Program-made: the position numbers and the translations under genes
NCBI GenBank assembly: GCA_028641055.1
Contig: CM054062.1
Coordinates: forward strand, 181,612,933-181,676,932
Length of the DNA stretch: 64,000 bases
Origin: Alopecurus myosuroides
Lineage: Eukaryota > Streptophyta > Magnoliopsida > Poales > Poaceae
Direction: 5' to 3'
Shown: piece by piece, positions 32,541 to 43,311 of the stretch
How the letters are laid out: each line of letters opens with the position of its first letter
Position numbering within the stretch: the first letter of the stretch is position 1
Notes under the pieces: model-generated
Databases searched by the model: none
Seen by the model: the letters and a program-made list of their open reading frames with translations, nothing else
What the model was told of the DNA's origin: nothing

Positions 32541-33316
32541 CAACTCCCTCAGCAAAACAAGCAAAAAGAACACTTCGAGAAATCAATGCGGTTGTACCTC
32601 CAACCCCAAAATACTTGAAGTATTCAAATACGCCAATTACCTGGGATCAGTCTGATGATCCCGGAAACATCCCAGAACCAGGCACACATGCTTTGTTCGT
32701 AATCCCTATTGTTCAAAACACTAGGCTCAAAAGAGTGTTGATGGATGGAGGATCTAGTATCAATATCATGTACTTAAGTACATTGAAGCAGCTACACATC
32801 TCCGAGACCCAGCTCAATCACAGTAACATACATTTTCATGGTATTGTTCCTATCAGGCAAGCACAATCCATAGGAGAAATTTCCCTAGACATAACCTTTG
32901 GAAAGAGAGAACACTTCCGTCAGGAAAGGATCTCATTCGAGGTGGTGCCGTTCGAGAGTGTTTATCATGCAATACTCGATCGTCCGGCTTTCGCCAAATT
33001 CATGGCAAGACCGTGTTATATTTAAAACAAGCTGAAGATGCCAGGGCCAAAGGGAGGAGTAATCACCATATCTGGTGACTTCAAATTGGCAAACGAGCTA
33101 GAAAAAGGAAATGCCCTTTGTGCGGAACAAGTGATTCAGAAGGAAGAACTAAAGGAGCTGGCTAAGGAAGTATCACCGACAGAAATGCCGGTAGGAAAAG
33201 AAAGTCGGAATTCGGCAGATAGTTTCAAAACTTCGGAGAATACAAGACAGGTCATCATAGATCCCGAAGATCCGACAAAATTTGTCGTAGTGGGAACAGG
33301 AATGACTGACAAATAG
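32541..33316 (+). pseudogene. Aspartic protease of Tat element 1
   Basis: The frame starts with YSNTPITWDQSDDPGNIP, a conserved Tat segment. It has the active site LMDGGSSINIMY (Asp codon at about 32744) and the FESVYHAILDRPAFAKFMA motif of the protease C-terminal half. A TAA at 33023 interrupts it. The frame then runs through a Glu/Lys-rich linker to GTGMTDK and a TAG at 33314-33316, after which reverse transcriptase continues in the same frame. Confidence 0.85.
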
Positions 33317-33736
33317 GAAAGCGCGCTCATCAAGTTCCTACGTGAGAACTGGGACATTTTCGCCTGGTGTCCTGCTGATATGCCAGGTGTTCCCAGGGAA
33401 CTAGATGGGCACCAACTCAAGGTAATTCCAGGATCAAAACCCGTCAAACAAGGTCTTCGTCGTTTTGATGGAAGAAGGCGGAAGGCTATAGGCAAGGAAA
33501 TTATCCGGCTTTTAGCAGCTGATTTTATCCGGGAAGTTATACATACTGAATGGTCTGCGGACCCAGTATTAGTCTCGAAGAAGGATATTATTGTTCTTAG
33601 GATGTGTATAGATTACACCGGCTTGAACAAGTTTTGCCCAAAAGATAGGTTCGTGTTACCACGAATCGATCAAATAATAGATGCCACTGCTGGCTCTGAG
33701 CTTTTATGCATTTTGGACGCTTATTCCGGGTACCAT
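33317..33736 (+). pseudogene. Reverse transcriptase of Tat element 1, N-terminal part
   Basis: Immediately after TAG the same frame reads ESALIKFLRENWDIFAWCP, MPGVPREL, the FIREVIHTEWSADPVLVSKK segment, MCIDYTGLNKFCPKD and the FLDAYSGYH-type motif (here ILDAYSGYH). It is cut within that last motif by the copia LTR at 33737. The next codons are found at 63953, past the copia. Confidence 0.9.
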
Positions 33737-34614
33737 TGTTGGAGATATGCCCGAGAGGCAATTATAGAGATGATGATATATCTATGTATCCATGATTTGT
33801 AATAATGTGTCTTGAATAATATCTTTGTATTGATTGATAAGTATGTGACTTGTTTGTGAAACTCTTTACTTACATGGTTATTCTAAATATGTCCCTAGTC
33901 GGAGTTCATGTGAGGACACACCTGAACATTTGACTAGCACATGTATTGGTTGATGGCTATGTTTCGCAAGTCATATACATGGTGATGTCAAACTAATAAT
34001 GTGAACTCATGTTACGAACATGGTGTTGGACTGACCCAGCTTGAGACATTACAACAATGTTAATATTTCTCTCTCTACACGTTGTGCTTGCTTTGCCCTT
34101 AGACCTGAGATTGTCGCATGTTCTTGAGATGTGAATCGACCTACTTTGGGGTTATCAAACTCTACACCGTGACAGGGTAGTTATAAAGGTAGCTTTCGAG
34201 TTTGTCATGAAGCATGCTGCAAGGCATGGTCAGTCAAGATGGGATTTGCCCCTCTCTTCACTAGGGAGAGATATTTCTCTAGGCCCCTCGAGTGATCGGA
34301 TCCAGAAATGCATGTCCATACTGAATAAGGTTAATAGTTAACCTGGAAAGGGATTCCGATTCACAAGATCGAGAAAGAGTGATCAGCTAGAAGCATGATC
34401 AAATATCTTTAGGCAAAAGGAATAGCATAAACATGTGATGGTTCGTCCGATGTGATCTTTATGCACGTTTGGGATTTGGCACGTTTTGCTAGAAGCCGCT
34501 ACCAACTATTGGCCAAGTAGGTGTACTCATGTCATGTCTAAACGTGCGTGAAACTATAGGGTCGCACACTTAAGGCAGAAGAAGCAGAATTCGGATTGGA
34601 TCCAAAATGGGCTG
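33737..34614 (+). repeat. 5' LTR of the copia, first piece
   Basis: It matches 62653-63530 base for base except for scattered substitutions. The last five bases, GGCTG, are the target duplication of Tat element 2, repeated at 51997-52001. Confidence 0.92.
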
Positions 34615-34832
34615 TGTTGGATATATACCGATTAGGGGTATATCCGGCATTGTCCTAAAGAGCCGGATTACCAGGGTGGCCTGATTGGTAATGGATAACA
34701 GTCCATTAGGCGGCCCAGTAAGCTGATGCGTAGAAGCCGGATTCTAGAAGAACCCGGACCACGGCCCAAAGTGGTGCGGCTTGGAGTAGAAGGCGTATTC
34801 CCGCTTTCCAAGGTAAATGCTTTCCGTATTCT
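34615..34832 (+). repeat. Truncated 5' LTR of Tat element 2
   Basis: It opens TGTTGGATATATACCGATTA and follows the 3' LTR up to TTTCCGTATTCTT. There it jumps to the internal sequence TGTGGTGGAATTAAATTTAT, homologous to 29800 in element 1. The TATA box, R, U5 and primer-binding site are all deleted, so this copy cannot transcribe or replicate itself. Confidence 0.85.
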
Positions 34833-35942
34833 TTTGTGGTGGAATTAAATTTATCCCACCCGCCCTATACCCAGTTGAAGAAAACTATGATACCGGATTT
34901 TGCTCAGATTGCCAAAACCCTGAATTTGCTGCCTCTTCGGACATGCCTGCAATCAGATTTCACTTCATTGGCATGGTGCAATCTGAGGTCGCTGAAAACA
35001 CGGAAGCAAGTAATCATGTGGAAGAAGCAGAAAATAACAATCCCATAGAGCCAGTGGAAGATCCAACACCCGCCAATGAAACGGTGAACTCGGAAGCCGA
35101 CTCCGTACTAGCTGCCATAGAGGCAAGATTGGAGTAGGAACCTAGATCGGAAGACATAGATTCAGAAGATGAAGATGAAGACGCTTTCGAAAAAAAGGTT
35201 AAATCCATGCAGGCGCATCCATGAAGTACTTATGGCAAAACCGACTGATAACTCGGATGCCGAAGACGATGAAGACCCCAAAACACCTCCACCAGATGAG
35301 GAAAGAGAGGACGGCGAAACCAGTCCCATCTACCCTGATGTCAAGGAATTGACAGAGGAAGAACCCCGCAAAAAACCTCCCTCTTCCAAGAAGAAAAAGA
35401 AGACTACCAAGAAACTCCAGTACAAACTCCAGAAGAAAAAGTTGGCAGATAATGCTAGCCAACACCTGGAAGCTGGAGGAGCAAGCGGGGTCACACTTGT
35501 GGAGAAGAAAAATAAAAAAATCCTTGTTCCTGAATTATCGGAACAGGACAAGATCAATCTGATCCAAACCCCGGTCGGACCATACGAGCCACCGAAAGTG
35601 ATGGAAACCAGAAGGCCAGCCATTATGCGGCAACAACAACAACTATTCCGATCGCAAGAAAATCTCCTCAAAGCCCAAGCTATTGTAAAAGCAAAGCAGG
35701 AGGAAATTGAAGAGTTCGAAAGACGGAATATGTCCAGGATAAAACCCACGAGATTACCCGGAATCGCAAGGCCGCATGTACTGCCAGCAAAAGAACGGTT
35801 GCAAAACCCTTCCTGGCAACGATAGGTTGACGGTGTAAACGCTAAGGGCGAACGCATCTATAAGACCGCAGCTAAAAACGCGGAAGCCGCGCTCGCCATC
35901 CTTAATGACGATCTGTATTCCAAAGACGAAAAGCTCCAAGGA
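34833..35942 (+). pseudogene. Charged N-terminal region of Tat gag, element 2
   Basis: Open pieces at 34817-35137 and 35169-35825 contain an acidic tract (about 35160-35350), a Lys-rich tract (KKPPSSKKKKKTTKKLQYK, about 35370-35430) and a Gln/Arg coiled-coil-like end (35620-35740). It parallels 29790-30938 and is better preserved, with a stop at 35135 and a frame change near 35200. Confidence 0.55.
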
Positions 35943-37580
35943 GTGTATGCTTTCCTGGGTAAAGCAATGCAACAGCAGCAGCGAGGTCAGGCAAGATCAG
36001 GGAAGTTGCATGATGACTCGGCCCTATGCAAAACTGCCACTTGCGCCGCTAGAGCACCTGGACCTGGAGAACTTGGAGATTCAGGCGATTCTAAGGACAA
36101 AAAGGGAGATCCTAAGAAGGACAAGAAAATCACGGAAAATAGGGATGAAGCGTCCAGAACGGGATCCCATATGCTGAAAGGTGGAAATATACCCCGTGAT
36201 CATAAAGACCGGGAGGAACAAAACTGGAAAGACGGAAAAATGATGCCACCTCCAAGACGCCCGGCTGAAAAAGCCGGAAGACATGAAAATCCTCACAGGC
36301 GTGAGAGGTCCTGTACTCCTCCTAGGAATAAAGAAAGGCCAAGGATTAGAACTCCGCCTCATTCCAAAGGACACGACCACGGACGAAATAGGGATAATCC
36401 CGGAAGAGCACATTCGCGCAACAATGGGCCAGAAAGGAGCATATCCCCTTCCGTCCATTCAGCCGACAGATATTCCGCACACGTCGATAAGGCGGAAAGA
36501 GATGATCTATACTTTGGACCTAAGTGTTTTACTGACAGGGTCCGAAGAATAACTCTACATTCTAGCTTTGCTAAAGTTGGTCCAACTTACCAAAAGTATA
36601 GCGGAAGTACAAACCCGGATACATGGCTCTCAGATTACTATACTGCCGTTCAGATCAACAAAGGGACAGACCTGGAAGCATTAAAATTCCTCCCCCTAAT
36701 GTTGCTGGATGGAGCCAGAGATTGGATTAACGGGCTTCCGTCAAGAACAGTGGATAGATGGGAGATATGGCTAGAGTATTCGCTCAGCACTTCAGGGGTA
36801 CGTACAAACGCCCTAAGAGCATCAACCAGCTAAACCGCTGCGTCCAATTTGAAGACGAGTCGTATGTCGACTTTATATCAAGATGGACAGCAATGAAAAA
36901 CAGCTGCTCTAGAGTAAGTGATGTACAAGCAATGCATCTTTCATCAATGGACTAAAACCTGGCCTCGTACCGTTCACGGTTGGTTCAAAGGAGCACAAAG
37001 ATCTCGGATCTATGCTTACTACCGCCAATGAGCACGCAGCGGCCTAAGATGACATCAGAGCGAGAGGTGGAAATATTGATGCTTTGGTTCAGGCCAAAAA
37101 GACGCCTCGTTCTGAAAATAAGACTGCTCCAGAAACACAGACAAAGCCCAAAGAAGTAAATTTAACCTTTAGAAAGGATACTGGCGGCAAATGGAAAGGA
37201 AGAAGCACATAACCTATCTCCTACTCTAAGGAAGAGTGGGAAAAAATTAAGTCAGAAAACTGTGTCCACCATTCGCAATTTGGGAAGCCTACCCATACAA
37301 ATGCGCAGTGTCGCCTCAATAAGCATATGAAGGTCACCGCAGAATCCAGGAATAAAGGAAAGAACTCCAAGAGGAAATTCTCCAAGCAAAAGCCAGAAGC
37401 TGAAAAAGAAGACAGTGAATCGGACACTGATGAAAAAATCCAGGAATAGGAGCGAAAAGGCGAGCCAAAATTCCCGAGATTGATGGAGAATGCAACCTAA
37501 CTTTCCTGGCAACTTCCTCAGCAAACCAGGCAAAGCGAACACTTCGAGAAATAAACGCGGTTGTCCGACCAACGCCCAAA
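35943..37580 (+). pseudogene. gag: gag of Tat element 2
   Basis: A single 296-residue frame (35943-36833) holds the Arg/Pro/Asp region, then VGPTYQKYSGSTNPDTWLSD and FLPLMLLDGARDWINGLPSR. A one-base deletion near 36770 shifts the rest of the core (HFRGTYKRPKSINQLNRCVQ) to the frame 36758-36955. A Lys/Glu-rich tail reaches 37500. Gag core order is the same as in element 1. Confidence 0.85.
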
Positions 37581-37583
37581 TTC

Positions 37584-38295
37584 TTGAAGTATTCCAATAC
37601 GCCAATTACCTGGGATCAGTCAGATCATCCCGGAAATATCCCAGAACCCGGCACACAAGCTCTAATCGTAAGCCCTATTGTTCAAAACACTAGGCTTAAG
37701 AGAGTGCTGATGGATGGAGGATCCACTATCAATATTTTGTATTTGGATACACTGAAGCATATGCGAATCTCTGAGACCCATCTCAAACACAGCAACATAC
37801 GTTTCCATGGCATCGTTCCTGGCAGACAAGCACATTCCCTAAGATAAATTCCCCTAGATGTAACCTTTGGAGAAAGAGAACATTTCCGACAGGAAAAAAT
37901 ATCATTCGAGGTGGTGCCGTTTGAAAGTGTATACCATGCAATACTCGGACGTCCAGCTTTCGCCAAATTCATGGCAAGATCATGTTATATTTATAACATG
38001 TTGAAGATGCTAGGGCCAAAAGGAGGAGTAATCACCATATCGGGAGACTTCAAACTGGCAAACGAGCTGGAAAAAGGAAACGCCCTTTGCGCCGAAAAAG
38101 TAATAGCAAAGGAAGAACTGAAAGAGCTGCCAAAAGAAGTATCGCCGATGGAAATACCGGCAGGAAAAGAAAGCCGGAAGCCAGCAGATAGCTTCAAAGC
38201 TTCCGAGAATACAAGACAGGTTATTCTAGACCCCTAAGATCCGACAAAATTTGTCGTAGTGGGGACAGGGATGACCGACAAATAGGAAAGCGCGC
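37584..38295 (+). pseudogene. Aspartic protease of Tat element 2
   Basis: KYSNTPITWDQSDHPGNIPE opens the domain; active site LMDGGSTINILY (Asp codon 37713) and SVYHAILGRPAFAKFMA are intact. A stop at 37845 and one at 38235 interrupt it. GTGMTDK is followed by TAG at 38283-38285, the same place as in element 1. The solo LTR insertion begins 10 bases later. Confidence 0.85.
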
Positions 38296-39992
38296 TGATG
38301 CATGTAAAAGCATAGATGAATTTTGCATATTTTCACATGGTTTTCTATTACATATTGCATCATATAAGGGTATAATTCAATGTTTTATAGTATTTTGGGG
38401 TTAAATTACAAAGTCCCCAAACTTTTATGGAATTAACCCTGCCTGTCAGAAACCCTGTTTTCTATATTTTTGACGTTTCAGGGGGCAAACTTCCGCGAAA
38501 TCACCTGAAAATCTGCGGGGGTCATTTTCTTGGAAGGAGAAGACTTGCGGGCGAAGGATCCACGAGAATTGGGCAAGGAGGCCCAAAAGAGGACCCTCCA
38601 CACGGCCAGATTCCTTGGCCGCATGAGAGGCCCCCTTTTGGCCCCTGTGGCCCCAATTCCTTCCATCTTCGACTTGCCGACTCTGTCTTGACCTAAAACC
38701 GACTATAAAAAGGGTCCCCCGTACCCTTACGGAGAGGAGCGCCGCCGAAACACCAAAACAGAGACCAGAAGTTCCAGATTGGAGGGGGAAAACTCCGGCG
38801 GGGCGCTGCCGGTGTGATCTCCTACCCCTCCAACGTCATCACCATCGACATCTCCATGAAGAGGGAGTAGTCCACCCCAGGGCTATGGGTTTGAGGACGT
38901 AGCACTTGTATCTCTCTCTCTATGTGCTTCACTAATTAGATCCGTATGAGCTGCCTCACATGATTACGGGCACCGTTGTAATTTCTATGTGGTGGATCTT
39001 TTCTATGAGTTATTGAATCTGAGATTGCAATGGTTTCTCTTGATTTATTTGAGTAGATGTATATTATGTACCCCGTTCTTATTTGCTAGCTTTGATCAAT
39101 CTAGTTCTTGAGAGCGTGTGTGGGGTGATGGGTGCATTAGTTGGAGTAATGGGGGGTGGCTAGTGCTGTGAAAGTGACAGAAGTTCAACGATCCACTTAG
39201 GTTCTGTTAAACCTTTCTTAGTTACCTCACTATGGATAAAAAGGAGTACCTTGTTACCGGGGATTTGAAGTGACACTAATCAATCTCCATGACTAGATCT
39301 AGCAAGTTCTTACTTCAACTTCATGTCACATTGCTTAAAGCTATACTCTGGTTTTTCCTTAATTATCGAGGTGTTATGATTTATTTCGCATCTTGGTGGA
39401 GTATAAGAGGGATCAATATGACCGTAGAGATCTCTATGCTAGGAAGTGATGCCCATATGAAAGTACTCAATGTTAAACATGTTATTGTAATCTCACATGT
39501 AATTTTTTATGTCCACCGTCTACTTTATTTGAGAGAATGCAAGTGTGAAACCATGAACCCCGGTCCTATTTTAAATATAAGAAAACACTCTAGTTACTTT
39601 GCTGCAATTTACTTTACTTGCACTTTACTTTACTTGCATCTCCAATTCGAATTTACATTATCTCCATCACCACTTGCATCACAAAAATACAAAACAATCC
39701 ATTGCATATTTATTTTCTCATTTGCATTTAGTAGTAGATTTAATTATTGCACATTTACTTTCAGTTTTGCATTGCAATTTAGAAGTCACACACCTTGTGC
39801 TTGACAACCACTTGGTGAGGTTGAGGGCATAAAATTCTCTACTTGTTTGCAGGATCCTGGAGGAAGCTTGGAAGACAACTGCTGAAATACTGGCTCCCAA
39901 GAGTTCGATATAAACCCTCGAGTCACCCTCGTGGGGAAGAAGGCTTGCCACTAGCTACACACTCTGCACTTAGAGTCTCAACCTAGCCATCA
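38296..39992 (+). mobile_element. Gypsy-type solo LTR
   Basis: It runs from TGATGCATGTAAAAGCATAG to CTAGCCATCA, with duplication CGCGC at 38291-38295 and 39993-39997. Its U3 shares blocks with the LTR at 21806, such as GAGGACCCTCCACACGGCC followed by AGATTCCTTGGCCGC, and has a TATA box (TATAAAAA, 38704-38711). It is a related but distinct family. There is no internal domain. Length 1697 bp. Confidence 0.88.
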
Positions 39993-39997
39993 CGCGC

Positions 39998-41190
39998 TCA
40001 TCGAGTTCCTCCGTGAGAACTGGGATATTTTTGCCTGGTGTCCTACGGACATGCCGGGAGTACCCAGGGAACTTGCTGAGCATCAATTGAAGGTAATTTC
40101 AGGTTCAAAACCCGTCAAACAAGGTCGCCGTCATTTTGATGGAAGAAGACGGAAGGCTATAGGCAAGGAAATTATCCGGCTTTTAGCAGCTGATTTTATC
40201 CGGGAAGTTATACATACTGACTGGTCTGCGAACCCAGTATTAGTTCCGAAGAAAGATAGTACCATTCTTATGATGTGTATAGATTACACCGGATTGAACA
40301 AATTGTGTCCAAAAGATAGGTTCGCATTACCGCGAATCGATCAAATAATAGATGCCACTGCTGGCTCTGAGCTTTTATGTTTTTTGGATGCTTACTCCGG
40401 GTACCATCAAATACGTATGAAGGAGGAAGATCAAATCAAAACTTCCTTCATAACCCCGTATGGAACATACTGTTACATAACCATGCCTTTTGTCCTGAAG
40501 AATGCAGATGCTACATACTATCGTTGCATGCAACTTTGCTTGCATAGTCAGATCGGCAAAAATGTTCACGTTTACGTGGATGACATTGCCGTAGTCTCTA
40601 AGGAAAAGGACACACTCCTTGAAGATTTACAAGAAACCTTCGAAAATTTGCGCACTTACAAAATAAAGTTGAATCCATTAAAGTGCGTATTCGGGGTTCC
40701 CTCGGGAAAGCTTCTGGGTTTTATCGTTTCTCATAGAGGAATAGAAGTAAATACGGAAAAGATTAAGGCAATGTTGAACATCACAAAGCCTACGTGTTTA
40801 AAGGATGTACAAAGATTGATGGGTTCTGCAGCCGCAGTCAGCAGGTTTATAAGACGGCTAGGAGATAAAGCTGTGCCATTATACATATTGTTGAAGAAAT
40901 CTGACAAATTTGAATGGACAGAAGAGGCGGACAAAGCATTAACCCAGCTGAAAGAAACCTTGATGAAAGCACCAATTTTGGCATCCCCAAAAGACGAAGA
41001 ACCTATGTTGTTGTATCTTACAGCAACAAACAGGGTTATTAGCACTGTGATAATGGTGGAAAGGCGGAAAGAAGAACAATATATACCGGATCGGCATCTA
41101 GTATACTATGTTAGCGAAGTTTTCTCCGAGTCAAAGCAAAGGTATCCATATTATCAAAAACTGACATATGGCGTGTTTTTTGGCATCTAG
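39998..41190 (+). pseudogene. Reverse transcriptase of Tat element 2
   Basis: A 379-residue open frame has the full gypsy reverse transcriptase layout: MCIDYTGLNKLCPKD, LDAYSGYHQI, FITPYGTYCYITMPF, catalytic YVDD (40573-40584), LNPLKCVFGVPSGKLLGFIV and the thumb ending DKFEWTEEADKALTQLKETL. RNase H begins at its end. The frame is in phase with the UAG at 38283 once the solo LTR and one TSD copy are left out. Changes such as LKNADATY for LKNAGATY mark decay, but no stop lies within the domain. Confidence 0.92.
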
Positions 41191-41746
41191 AAAACTCCGC
41201 CATTATTTCCAAGGACATTCCATAACAGTGGTAAGCAAAGCACCACTAGGAGATATTATTAACAATGCGGACGCAACAGGCCGAGTAGCCAAATGGGGGC
41301 ATTGAGCTAGCTGCGTTCGACATTAAGTACCAACCAAGGACGGCAATTAAATTCCAGGTATTGGCAGATTTTGTTGCTGATTGGACAGAAGCAATGGAGA
41401 ACACACCAATGCTAGAGTCGGAATACTGGATCATGCACTTTGATGGATCCAAGATGAAAGAAGGCGCTAGAGCTGGTGTAGTGCTAAAATCCCCAAAAGG
41501 TGACATTATGGAGTATGTATTGCAGATACACTTCAACGCTAGTAACAACGTGACAGAATATGAAGCATTGCTTCATGGCTTGCATATTGCAAAAGAAATA
41601 GGTGTCAAACGCATACTATGCTATGGTGACTCGAATTTGGTATAGTATCAGCTTAACCAAACATGGGACGCCAAAAGTCCCATCATGGCCGAATATTGGA
41701 GAACGGTGGACGAGTTTGCAATTTGCTTCTTTGGATTTGAAGTACT
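41191..41746 (+). pseudogene. RNase H region of Tat element 2, N-terminal part
   Basis: After a frameshift near 41190 comes a connection segment with AAIKFQVLADFVADWTEA-like sequence (41340-41400). The RNase H core follows: YWIMHFDGSKMKEGARAGVV (catalytic Asp in FDGS), NASNNVTEYEALLHGL (catalytic Glu) and ILCYGDSNLV (catalytic Asp). TAG at 41643 ends the frame. The domain is cut near 41746 by the Helitron-like insertion. The presence of this second, aspartate-complete RNase H beside the reverse transcriptase-linked one is typical of Tat elements. Confidence 0.85.
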
Positions 41747-41910
41747 TTTATACCTAATAATAAAGGCGTTAAGGCTTCCTTGGTTTGGTTTGGTTTGGTA
41801 GGTCATTGAAACTACCCTCAAAATTAGCACAAATTACCCACCTTGCCACCGATAAGTTATACCTATTGGGATCTCTATCTCTTCTCTTCTCTACTATATA
41901 GTTTTGGTTA

Positions 41911-43302
41911 GAGTTAAATACACCAGCGGTACCTCAACTTTAGGTCGAAGCACAATACGGTACCTGTACTTAAGAATACGCTCAATACGGTCACTCAACT
42001 TAAGTTGACGCTCAAAAAGGTCACTCCTTCACCGTACAGCTCCGTATTTTGACGTGTTAACTGGTCAAATTACTGGGTCCCACATGTCAGTTCAGCAAAA
42101 AAAATAAAAAAAAAACCGCTGCGTGAGTGGTGCACGTGTATTTTTTTGCATGAAAGGTGTGTGTATTTAATTCATTGTAACCAAAGTGTACGTGTAGGAA
42201 ACGACCAGTGTGTGCGTGCGCGTGCGTGCAATGTGTGCGTGCGTGTGCGTGTGCGTCCAGTGTGTGCGTGGGCGTGCGTGTGCGTGTGCGTCCAGTGTGT
42301 GCGTGCAGCGTGTGCGCGTGCAGCGTGTGTGCGTGTAGCTGCGTGTGTGGCCAGATAATCGCGACGAGTACAAGGTGGTGTACGTGTGTGTGGCCAGATA
42401 ATCGCGACGAGTACGAGGTGGTGTACGTGCAGTGCGTTCGTGTGTGTGCCATGCGTGTGTACCGCACCATACGCCAATGTGTGTACCGCGTGTTGTGCAT
42501 GCCCAAGCAGCTGACGCACGCACAACATGCACAAGATCAGGCAGCTAGGCTAGTATAGCTAGTTAATTAGATAGCTAACCTGCTATTAGTACATATAAGT
42601 TAGTATGCACTTCTACGAATGCATAAATTTTGAACATGAATATATACCTCATATATATTATTTAATACGTTTGTACAAGATAATTTAGTAAAACTTGCAT
42701 CTGTGCACACCCTCAATAGCACGCACGTACAAAATTGTAAATTTGCATTCAGTATAAAAGAAGTAGAGGTGGTTCAAAACTGGAAAATTAAATGTGGTGG
42801 TGTGTGTACGTGTGTTCTAAAATCTATAGTATTCAGTTGTATGCGGAGGTCAAACGCGTAGAAATTTTCTGGATGCTGAACGGGTGCACGGCTAGCTAGC
42901 TGGGATGGGCTGCACCACATAGGCACACACTCACGCTCACGTACTAGTGTACTACGGACACGCTAACGGCCACAGTGCACACGCTACACGCACACACGCT
43001 ACAGGCGCACACGCTGCACACACACTGGACGCACACGCACACTGCACGCGCACACACATACGCACTCACGCACGCACCATTCTAAACGTACGCAGCGGTT
43101 TATTTTTTTATTTTTTGTTGAACTGACATGTGGGACCCAGTAATTTGACCAGTCAACGCGTCAAAATACGGAGATGTACGGTGAAGGAGTGACCTTTTTG
43201 AGCGTCAACTCAAGTTGAGTGACCGTATTGAGCGTATTCTTAAGTACAGGTACCGTATTGTGCTTCGACCTAAAGTTGAGGTACCGCTGGTGTATTTAAC
43301 TC
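41911..43302. mobile_element. Mutator-type foldback element with about 200-bp terminal inverted repeats
   Basis: The terminal inverted repeats start GAGTTAAATACACCAGCGG at both ends and match over about 205 bp (41911-42118 and 43085-43302) with few changes. A perfect 9-bp duplication TTTTGGTTA lies at 41902-41910 and 43303-43311, the Mutator length. No transposase is present. The inner part is GT-rich on the left (42140-42460) and CA-rich on the right (42920-43080), so the foldback extends inward. A 43-bp unit is repeated at 42348-42390 and 42391-42433. Confidence 0.9.
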
Positions 43303-43311
43303 TTTTGGTTA

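Larger units (their letters stand above)
29023..33736 (+). mobile_element. Tat-type gypsy element 1, 5' part (resumes at 63953)
   Basis: The order is LTR (29023-29567), PBS-like site, long acidic/charged N-terminal region, gag, protease, reverse transcriptase. At 33736 the Angela-like copia interrupts it with the duplication ACCAT. The protease active site DGGSS and the long charged region before gag are typical of the Tat lineage. Its reading frames carry many stops. Confidence 0.85.

Noticed and set aside
41785..41805. TTGGTTTGGTTTGG short tandem repeat
   Set aside because: Simple microsatellite near the Helitron left end, too short to be telomere-like or meaningful.
42087..42558. Five overlapping frames rich in His/Thr or Cys/Val/Arg
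   Set aside because: They are translations of alternating GT/CA repeats in the Mutator-type element.
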